A DNA stretch of 64,000 nucleotides, taken from Aspidapion aeneum (taxonomy: Eukaryota; Arthropoda; Insecta; Coleoptera; Brentidae). Below, in pieces: positions 56,725 to 64,000 of this stretch (the stretch's first letter is position 1; the number at the start of each line of letters is the position of its first letter). The notes under the pieces were generated by a model. That model made no database searches, was not told where the DNA came from, and saw only the letters and a list, made by a program, of their open reading frames with translations. The stretch covers positions 126,898,640 through 126,962,639 of the forward strand of contig OY755039.1 of NCBI GenBank assembly GCA_963576565.1, given 5' to 3'. The translations under genes were made by a program, and so were the position numbers.

Positions 56725-57270
56725 AATTAAAAAATAAATTTAGAAAAAAAAACTTTTTGAAAACAAGCTTTTATAAAATGGACTAAAAAACATAAAATAA
56801 TTTTTTGAGTGTTCTGATATCATAATAATAAAAGCGATGGGCGTATTAAAGGAAATTTACCCGTTTTTGTTTTAGCCTTGTTAACTCGAAGTTTAGTGAA
56901 AATCCAAATTCATTATATTATAGCAGAAAAATGTAAGGGTAGACAATTTAACCCAACCCAACCCAACCCTACTTAAGCTATCCTTACATTTTTCTGATAT
57001 GGATGGACATTATTACGCCTGCTTCATATTAGGCAGATCATCCGCGACCAGCAGGCAGTGTGTCGATTTATTTTGTCACATTGAAAAAGAAGAGTCGGCC
57101 CATCATCGGTTGTAGACGATCCACCAAATGCGCATGGAAAGGCATTTACCTAATATTAAATACGCCCATCGCTTTTATTATTATGATATCAGAACACTCA
57201 AAAAATTATTTTATGCTTTTTAGTTCATTTTATAAAAGCTTGTTTTCAAAAAGTTTTTTTTCTAAATTTA
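56725..57270. mobile_element. Long-TIR MITE (~125-bp arms)
   Basis: Arms 56725-56850 and 57150-57270 are almost perfect inverted copies running from TAAATTTAGAAAAAAA through AACAAGCTTTTATAAAATG and TGATATCATAATAATAAAAG to GCGATGGGCGTATT. The interior holds an AACCCAACCCAACCC tract flanked by an inverted AGCAGAAAAATGTAAGG/CCTTACATTTTTCTG-type pair. Same family as 7730-8410. Confidence 0.85.
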
Positions 57271-58090
57271 TTTAATTTAATGATGATGATGTTTTGTCTT
57301 AGCTTATTTTTCCATCATAAACTATGTACTGTTTTTTTTATGTTTATGAGTAATCTTTTTTTCGTATTGTTATCTCGGTCAAGGCCTTACAGAAGGCATA
57401 CATTTAAAATCCTTGTACATAAATAAACTAGTAAAGGCGTTGTTTGACCATCAAACAATGGTTAAAGTAAAACTATTGATACAAAACTTAACCTATCCTG
57501 TTCCTTAAAATACCTCCAAAGGTAGCATTTAATTAGAAAAAATTGTTTTTATTTTTCAGAAATTTAAAAAACTCCGAAAATTTCAAATTACTCTGTTGTG
57601 GAAATGTATAGTATAATTTTGAGATTTTTTAGAAATAAAGTGAAAAATATATGGTGGTCCCCAAGTTAAAAAATGTGTTGTTATAGTTTTTAATTAATTT
57701 TTTATTTTTGATGTGTTTAGATTACTAAAGGCTCTTTATGGTCCCATTGAAAAAAATTAATTTTTTTTTCTCCAGGTACCAAAAATTTTATCATTTATAC
57801 CTAAAATGTCAATACGCTGGTATGTCCCCACCTAAGAATTAAAAATAGACCCGGTTTTTTTTGTTAGTAATAATTTTAAAAAATTAATTGTGGCCATCGT
57901 TTTTGATAGCTAAGTGTATATGTGTTTTAGATAGCAACTACAATTTCACTTTTTTTCAAAAAAGATGCTCTCAAAAAATTTAATAGTTTTGTCCCCGATT
58001 TTTAATGTCAAGCCCCTGGGTAAAATGTTAATTTAAGTTTCCCGCCAACTGCGAACCAAAAACCGAATTAAAAGTGCCTGACAGATCATT
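57271..58090. other. Intron sequence left of the DDE element
   Basis: It may hold the unrecognised outer left end of the transposon, since its terminal repeats are not resolved. No gene. Confidence 0.3.
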
Positions 58091-58498
58091 CTGTTGCTGT
58101 GGAAGGGATGGCGCCGAAAATTGCGAACCTGTCTTGACGCGCTTTAGTAGAAGTTGGGCGTCCAAAGAGAGTGCATGAATGCGGTGCCATAATTTTGTCA
58201 ATACTCTGGTAAGTATTTTGTTGATAATCCTATTAATTTATTTAAATAAAAAGTATAAGAATAAATGGCCTTTTGTTGCTAGAATACCATGGATAATTAA
58301 ATTTTTTGGTAATGCTTATATTTAGCCTAATATTTTAGCAGTTCTTGCATTTTCTCAATCCCTTGGCTTTTTTTGTTCCAGGGGATTGACAGTATAAACA
58401 GGGGATTGACCCGAAGCAACAAATATTCTGTTTTTTGGCTAACTTGCAATCAATTTGTTAAATTAATAAGGTATGTTGTTACAGGGCTTTGCACAGAA

Positions 58499-59427
58499 AT
58501 GGCGCCAAAGAGGGGGAGCGACTTACCAGAGAAGAGATTCTTGAGAAAAAGCGAGAAGCTGAGAAGGAAAGATATAACAAAATGAAGACTGATCCTGAAA
58601 GGTGGAAGCAGCAGCAAGAAAAAGAAAGATTAAAATATTTAAAGAAAAAGGAGAAAGGACAAAGAAAAGCGGTTAAAGACATGACTCCGAGAGAGAAGAG
58701 GACCAAAAGAAAGTATTGGGTTGAAATGCAAGCTTTATGTCGCGAAAGAAAAAGACTGAGGATGGCTGCAGCGACTCCTGTTAATGAGGTACCAAATGAA
58801 GAAATAATTGCTAAAGCCAACAGAAGATCTGAAAGACAACCAGAACGCAGAAGACGCCGGGACAGAGAATTGAGAAAAAGAAATAAAGAAATTAAAAAGC
58901 TGAGTGCAAAATGTGAGAAATACAAAAAAAGATATGCTAGACTTAAGCAAAAAGTAACATCTTTAGAATCGAAGGACAGTCCCAGCCCTAAAACGAAAAT
59001 TATGCAGTTGGAAAACTCCCCAATCCCCACCAAAAGAGCTGAGCTGGTCAAGAAAGCTATCTTTGGAGAAATTATTGAAAAGCAATTAACTGAAAACTAT
59101 TCGAAATTAAAAAGTTATTCAGAAAAGAGAGTTTTTGACAAGGTTGTTGGAGGAAGGATAGTTAAGAAATACAAAGTATGGAAACTTACCAAAAATAAAT
59201 CATTGACATACCGAAGATTATTGGCTTCAGAAAATAATACTTTTATTCATTCTCAAAAACTAAAAGACAGAAATAGATTAATTCAAAAAGTAAAACAATT
59301 TTATAGAGATGATGGCAATAGCCGCTTGTGTGCTGGAAAGAGAGAATTTGTGACAAAAAAAAGTAAAGAAGCAGAAAAGGTACTTGTTAGACTCCATGAA
59401 AAATATACACAAGAAGTTTTTAATTGA
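58499..59427 (+). pseudogene. Transposase part 1: basic, coiled N-terminal region
   Basis: The natural start is probably ATG 58499 (MAPKRG), in a different frame from the long open frame. A missing base in the G run at 58512-58516 would join them (MAPKRG to ERLTREEILEKK). The next ~300 codons are open: a highly charged Lys/Arg/Glu segment (DPERWKQQQEKERLKY), a conserved-looking DMTPREKRTKRKYWVEMQ block, an Arg-rich coiled coil, then KKAIFGEIIEKQLTEN. It is broken again near 59405-59424. The basic N-terminus is a likely DNA-binding region, by analogy with relatives I recall starting with Arg-rich YR-x-K helices. Opposite-strand frames are shadows. Confidence 0.65.
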
Positions 59428-60478
59428 AAATCCAAATATGGCCATAAGCTATTCACTGTTTTGTAGGCTTCGTCCATTTTGCGTTATACCTCCAAAAGTT
59501 ACTGATAGAAAAACCTGTTTATGTATTCTTCATGCCAATATAGATTTGTTGATATCTGCCCTTAAAAATGCAAAAATTTTGTCACTAAATGGATTTCAGG
59601 ACTGGCTGCAAACTTGTTGTTGTGATAGATTCATCGAAAAATGCCTGGAGAGACGATGTGATGGCTGTAAAAATAAAGGGGTAAAATATGGAACCTTTGA
59701 CAATAACAAGCCAATAACATTTTTGCAGTGGATTAATTGTAAAGAAAAATATAAGGATCCCAAAACTAAAAAGCAAAAAATTGTTGGGAAATACAAAAAA
59801 CAACGGTTTAATTTACCTCCTCGAGAAGTTATTTTAAAGCTAGAGGAAGATGTTCTTAAACTTTATTTCCATGAGCGCAATATTGTGCATCAATATACAG
59901 CCTTCAAAAAGTTAAAGGAGAATCTTGGTCCAAAAGATGCCATCATACACATGGATTTTCAGGTCGTTCATTTTGAAGGTTCTCGCTCTCAGATCAGTCT
60001 GTACACTGTAGTAGTATATCTCAAAAACAAAACTAAATCCTTTTGTACTGGTTCCTCCAATTTATCTCATGGTACAGGTGCTATTTTTGAGCACCTAAAA
60101 CCCATTTTTAAAACTCTACCGGAAGAAATTGAAAATCTTAATTTTTACAGTGATGGACCTGTAACACAATACAGAAATAAAAGCATCTTTTTTATGTTGG
60201 CGTGTGAACTTAATAAATTCTGCCCAAATATCGTTAGGTTTACTTGGAACTATCACGAAGTGGGGCATGGAAAGGGCGCCCCTGATGGCATTGGCGCTGT
60301 ATGCAAAAGAAGTGCAGATAACGTTGTAGCAACCGGTGGTGACATTACCAACGTCACAGATTTTGTCACAGCTGTACAAGAAAGATGTCCAAAAGTACAA
60401 ATTTTTATCATTGACTCTAATGATATTGAGAAATCAAATAACTCAATCTTACAATTTCAGCCAAAGACTATCCTTTAA
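59405..60478 (+). pseudogene. Transposase part 2: RNase H-like catalytic core
   Basis: Continuing in the next frame from about KKFLIENPNMAISYSLFCRL. A Cys cluster follows (TCCCDRFIEKCLERRCDGCK), probably zinc-binding, then the catalytic core. Candidate acidic triad: Asp at 59954-59956 (IIHMDF), Asp at 60152-60154 (FYSDGPVTQYRNKS) and Glu at 60257-60259 (NYHEVGHGKGAPDGIGAV). The SDGPxxQYRNK and HGKGAPDG blocks identify a widespread animal protein family I know only as uncharacterised. As I recall relatives, a SENY-type stretch follows MDF; here MDF runs straight into QVVHF, so ~15 residues may be deleted. The frame ends at TAA 60476-60478. Confidence 0.7.
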
Positions 60479-61004
60479 AGGAACCCTCCAGGTTCATCAG
60501 GTGGCTGGTAACATTTTTTTACCTAAAATGCTAAGTATGAAGAGTTTGAGTTGCTTTTGCGACCCTGATGGTTGTGATCACTACAAATTGGGAACCATAA
60601 TTTACGAAAATAATCATTTCTGGAATGTGGGTGATATTTTTTCAGATTCAGAAACTGAAAATGTTCAGAAACTTGCAAACAAAGAGAACGAATTTGATGA
60701 AAGTAATATAAATGATATGTCTCATAAAAGCGGAGACTATTTTTTAATCAGATTTTTATCAATAAAAACAGAATACAGATATGCTGCTATTTGTTCGGAT
60801 GTGGAGGAAAAAGAAAAGGAATTGAAAGTTATATTTTTAAAATCATGTGGAGATGGTGGCACATTATTTAGACTAGATGAGAAGGATACAGCTTATGTTA
60901 AGTTTGAAGAGATAATAGAAAAACTACCAGTTCCCAGTATTCAAGTCAAGGGAGAAAGAGTTTTCTACAAATTTAAAAGCAATATTAATGTTAAAGAAAA
61001 GTAG
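60450..61004 (+). pseudogene. Transposase part 3: C-terminal region
   Basis: Continues in a third frame from about SQRLSFKGTLQVHQVAGNIF. It includes a CFCDPDGCDHYKLG Cys/His motif, an acidic stretch (DSETENVQKLANKENEFDES) and a compact domain (SGDYFLIRF, KVIFLKSCG, GTLFRLDEKD, YVKFEEIIEKLPVPSIQVKG) to the stop at 61002-61004. The frame upstream to 60336 overlaps part 2 and is not used. Confidence 0.65.
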
Positions 61005-61345
61005 TTATTTAAATTTTGTGTTTTTTGTTTGAGTGTATTAATAAGCTACCTACATTTCTGATAGATAATGTTTTGCTTAAAATTAATATTTTGAATTTTT
61101 TTAGTATACTAAGGGTAGCTTAATGTTGTTATGCTCAAAAAAAATCTTTTTTCTTGAGCCGGAAGGATGTCATTTTGGTGACAATAATATAAGTTTTGCT
61201 AATTTATCATAATAAATGATTTTTTGCATTCGATTTACTTTGGATATTTTTTTTACTATCAAAAAATTTTAAAAATACATTATTGTGTGAAGAAATATGG
61301 TAATATGTCAATCTCCTGTGACATCAGTCAATCCCCTGTTTAACA

Positions 61346-62460
61346 ATTTAAAAAAAATAGCCTAAAACTAAAAAAATATTTTCAAAATTGACAGGCGCTT
61401 TTCGGGAAACATTGTCTAGGAAGGGTACCTGTCATTTGTGACCACTTATATTAATGTTTGGCTAAAAAAACCTCGGGGGACACTTTGACAGTGAAATATA
61501 TCCTAAATTTGTAGAATCACCCATATTTTAAAAAAACTACAAATATCCTACATTTTTTAAAATTTTCAGTGAAACTTTGTTACTCAGGTATCTGGTTGTT
61601 GCTCATTTTTTAAAGTTATTATTGAATATTCAAAGACAAATGTTTATTGTTGTAATCACTTCTGTTTGTTCATTAAGTTAAGAATCTGTATTAATAAATA
61701 TTCTTTTAACTTACTGTTAAAAAGAACCAAATTGCATCAAACAAACCAACTGAAACGTAGATTGTACTGTTCAATGATTTGAATTTTTTATTTAATTTAA
61801 ATTAGAAATTTTATCCAAGTCGCAGTGATGAAATACTGAGTCATGGTTTAAATAAGGTTTCCTTCCTCGCCTTCTATCGTGGTAAAGAACGATACCCACC
61901 ATACTTATTTATAATATACATGTTTTTCTGTAATGATTCTATCTCTTTCTTTTGCTTACAATATAGACAATAATCTTTTAAAACTATTTTTTTTTACCTC
62001 TACTGAAATTCAAACTGTCAGTATTTTTTTCTTTATTTTTATTGAAAAGGAGTATAAGAACTGGGTTGAAATATTTAGGTTCCATAATTAAAAATTATGT
62101 GGTTAACAAAATATTTAAAAATATACTTTATCATTAATGTGGGTAGTTTTATCAGTTGTATGTCAGACAGTTTGACAAACTTTTTTTAAATATTAATTGT
62201 GTAATTCGAAAATGATTGATTTGTAAATAGTTAAACTGAGAGGAAAACATAAAATTATTTAGTTTTTACACATAAAATCAAGTTGTGAAATAAATTTAAG
62301 TTGTTTACAACAATCTAATAATACTGATGATTCAAAATCAAGCATCATACCCACAGTTTACCTTGTGACAGCACTAAGCTGCAGGCACCCCTCATAAATT
62401 TCAATTTGTATTATTAAACTTTTAGAAACAAATTTAAATCTATTATTTTGGAGTACTTAC
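61346..62460. other. Intron sequence right of the DDE element
   Basis: 61385-61490 holds ACAGGCGCTTTTCGGGAAAC and CCTCGGGGGACACTTTGACA, which could belong to the transposon's outer right end. After that nothing recognised up to the long reticulon exon. Confidence 0.3.
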
Positions 62461-63340
62461 CCAATCCCATTTTGCAGAACAAGGCCTCAGCCTCAATTTT
62501 CTTTGTGGGTTTTTTATCACTAACGTTTGCAGTAGCTGGTTTGCTTTCAGTCTTCTTTGGTTCTTCTACCTTTTTCTGTACTGGTTTAGGAGGCTCCACC
62601 TTAGGTGGTTCAGGTTTAGGTGGTTCTACCTTTGGTGGTTCAGGCTTAGGGGGCTGTACTATGATGGGTTCTATTTTTGGGAATTCAACTTTTGGGGGCT
62701 CAGGTTTTGGGACTTCCTTTACAGGCTCCTGAAATATAGGAGCTGTAGGAGCTGGAAAATCTGGTTGAGGTGGAATATCTTTTAATGGGTCTGATTCTGG
62801 AAGCTTACTTTTGGGAATATCATCGAATTTTACCTTAAAATCATCACTTTCTGGCTCACTATCTGTATACTTATCTAGTAGTTCAGTACTACCCTTACTG
62901 AAATCGAGTTTGGGTTGATCGTATTCTAAGAAACCCCTTTCGTTGTCTAGGAATGAACTGAGACCTCCCAAGTCGTGTTTTGGGGGCTCCTGAGACTTAA
63001 AAGGTGCTCCCATATTGTTTAGGAACTGATCGAGTTTTTTGTCGGCTTCTTTACGATCGGGAAAATCGTCAAGAAGATTATCCATTTTTTGCGGCTGTAG
63101 TAAAGGTTGGTCTAGCAGACTATCATCTGCCCCAGCAAATTGGCCAAATTCGTTATCGATTTTGTGATGTTCATGCGTATTTAGGGGCGCCGAGCCTAAC
63201 CCCAAAAGATCATGTGTTTCTGTCTGTAAATCTTTTAAAGGGCTGCTATCGTGGCCTAAATGTTCAAAATCGTCCAGGGAATCACCGTCCCTTTTCATAC
63301 CTTGATGGGCTTCGGGCAATGGGTTCTCGTGATGGTCCAT
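62461..63340 (-). CDS. Rtnl1: Reticulon long-isoform first coding exon, acidic and proline-rich
   Basis: ATG at 63338-63340 opens 293 codons plus one base, then a consensus donor GTAAGTAC. It continues through the 30780 acceptor and completes an Asp codon. The first ~200 residues are acidic and low in structure, with repeated short Asp/Leu-rich motifs (LDDFEHLG, LLDDFPDR, LDQFLNNMG). Residues ~200-260 hold a proline-glutamate/lysine tract of PPKxEPPKxE type repeats, then a Lys-rich segment. Such disordered N-termini are typical of long (Nogo-like) reticulon isoforms and diverge quickly. The opposite-strand frames here are shadows of this repeat. Confidence 0.9.
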
Positions 63341-63640
63341 AATTACAGCACCTAAATAGCACCGTTATATTTTGGGCAAAATACACACTTTTCTACAAAG
63401 CTTAAGACACGGATTGTCAGTAAGATGGAATATAAACACTGGCAAAAGTTGGAGCACTTGACTTCTGTCAGACGAAAATTCTTCGCGCTTTGTTGTTTGC
63501 TCTCCCCTCGGATACACCGTGCGGTAGATTCCCGATATATAGGGTGGGAGAACAATGAATCATACGCCGGCTCAGTAGCGTATCTGTTTTTAATTTTTTT
63601 TATAAACTTTGCAATTTAAAAGTATACAGGGTGTTCTAGA
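63341..63640 (-). promoter_or_regulatory. 5' UTR and likely promoter of the long reticulon isoform
   Basis: Upstream of the long-isoform ATG the sequence is GC-richer than the surrounding intron as far as about 63570, consistent with 5' UTR and core promoter. A CTATTTAG just before the ATG (about 63353-63360) could also be a splice acceptor for a further upstream noncoding exon. No TATA box is evident. Confidence 0.4.
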
Positions 63641-64000
63641 ACTAATGGTACAGAGTAAAGGTGCAGATTCCTTATGAAAAAAGAATGAGATTTTATCACA
63701 GTTGTCTTAGTCCAAAAGTTGATAGTAACAGAGATACAGGGTCTTAAATGCATTTATTCATTTTTTCATTTAAAATTTGGTTGTTTTTAGAGAAGCTAAA
63801 TTTGATTTTGTTGATAATTTAGATCTCTCTCTGCTTCAACCAGTATATTAAAACAAGTGTAATTTTTTTTTGCTCTAGTGTATTTATATTATGTTTTCTT
63901 TTAAAAAATCACTTTTCTTAGTATTTAAAAATTATTGGAAAAATATATAAAAACAAATGCACAAAAAAGTTAAATTTGTTTTATGTAATAAATGAAATTC
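63616..64000. mobile_element. Left end of a CAGGGTG-type repeat at the window edge
   Basis: GTATACAGGGTGTTCTAGAA matches the family terminus with its TA flank. Inside are GATACAGGGTCTTAAATGC-type sequence and AT-rich DNA; the other end would be outside the window. Confidence 0.5.

Larger units (their letters stand above)
58090..61345 (+). mobile_element. DDE-type DNA transposon, uncharacterised family, frameshifted
   Basis: The transposase region (58499-61004) lies between paired copies of CAGGGGATTGAC: two direct copies on the left (58379-58410) and two inverted on the right (61312-61341; one reads CAGGAGATTGAC). These are terminal or subterminal repeats. The true outer ends and target duplication could not be fixed. 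Upstream 58100-58210 has an ATGGCGCCGAAAATTGC and an ACTCTG|GTAAGTATT donor, with a matching acceptor TTGTTACAG at 58476-58484, so a 5' untranslated exon and intron are likely. Confidence 0.7.
452..63340 (-). other. Rtnl1: Reticulon-like gene, whole transcription unit in the window
   Basis: Eight coding exons on the minus strand join with GT/AG sites and matching phases. Reticulons are ER membrane-shaping proteins whose C-terminal homology domain inserts two long hydrophobic hairpins that curve tubules. Three alternative first exons give predicted proteins of 496 aa (62461-63340 + 30745-30780 + common exons), 256 aa (40086-40245 + 30745-30780 + common) and 214 aa (13908-13977 + common). All three totals are whole numbers of codons, which strongly supports the joins. 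Introns of the long form are 504-4022, 4129-7048, 7258-10352, 10561-30744 and 30781-62460. Family assignment is secure from the domain sequence; the symbol follows the insect orthologue name. Transcription starts, UTR limits and the actual isoform set are inferred. The 3' UTR probably continues past the left edge, since I see no clear minus-strand AATAAA in 1-451. Confidence 0.93.

Noticed and set aside
58479..59051. 190-codon hydrophobic minus-strand frame
   Set aside because: Shadow of the Lys/Arg/Glu-rich transposase segment; hydrophobicity is the usual antisense effect.
62448..62732. Plus-strand Gly/Ser-rich frame
   Set aside because: Antisense of the Pro/Glu/Lys repeat in the long reticulon exon.

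Overview
This window is AT-rich eukaryotic DNA, almost certainly from an insect. The evidence is a reticulon-like gene with short phase-matched exons, a telomere-like TTAGG-based array, and dense small DNA transposons. The repeat landscape (elements ending CAGGGTG next to TA, tetranucleotide CTGT tracts, foldback elements) would fit a beetle, but the order is an inference I cannot test here.

One host gene spans nearly the whole window on the minus strand: a reticulon-like gene (Rtnl1/RTN family). I could join its exons by hand with canonical GT/AG sites and matching phases. The common 3' exons are 10353-10560, 7049-7257, 4023-4128 and 452-503, and encode the reticulon-homology domain. Three alternative first exons feed into them. 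The long acidic/proline-rich N-terminus (62461-63340) and the middle N-terminus (40086-40245) both go through a 36-nt exon at 30745-30780. The short N-terminus (13908-13977) joins the domain directly. Predicted proteins are 496, 256 and 214 aa. Nearly everything else lies in the introns, which are 2.9 to 31.7 kb for the long form.

The introns are a nested museum of mobile DNA. (1) Two related foldback elements built of palindromic units (668-1991, 5116-6597). (2) A TACCTTCCTAGC family (3055-3938, 11934-12296, 19141-19587, 35181-35574), one copy carrying a 368-bp insertion with a perfect 9-bp target duplication. (3) A family bounded by AGCTCACAC hairpins with a (TCTG)n core and ~115-bp subrepeats, resembling non-autonomous Helentrons (26.3-30.1 kb, 43.5-45.0 kb, 46.7-49.4 kb, 54.3-55.8 kb). 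(4) TA-flanked CAGGGTG elements, three of them butt-joined at 32827-34653. (5) A pogo/Tigger-like MITE inside a large inverted repeat (23633-25383), several other long-TIR MITEs, and a decayed LINE reverse transcriptase (21555-22130).

Two coding elements deserve most attention. At 46805-48752 an intact, intron-containing tyrosine recombinase gene (391 aa, full R-K-H-R-H/W-Y set) sits in an element with inverted-repeat ends. It has inserted into a hairpin-family copy, so both ends can be read to within about 2 bp. At about 58.1-61.3 kb lies a large DDE-type transposase gene of a family I recognise only as uncharacterised. It is broken by three single-base frameshifts but otherwise open, with paired CAGGGGATTGAC repeats at both ends. 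A ~715-bp (TTAGGTTGGG)n array lies at 51971-52686.
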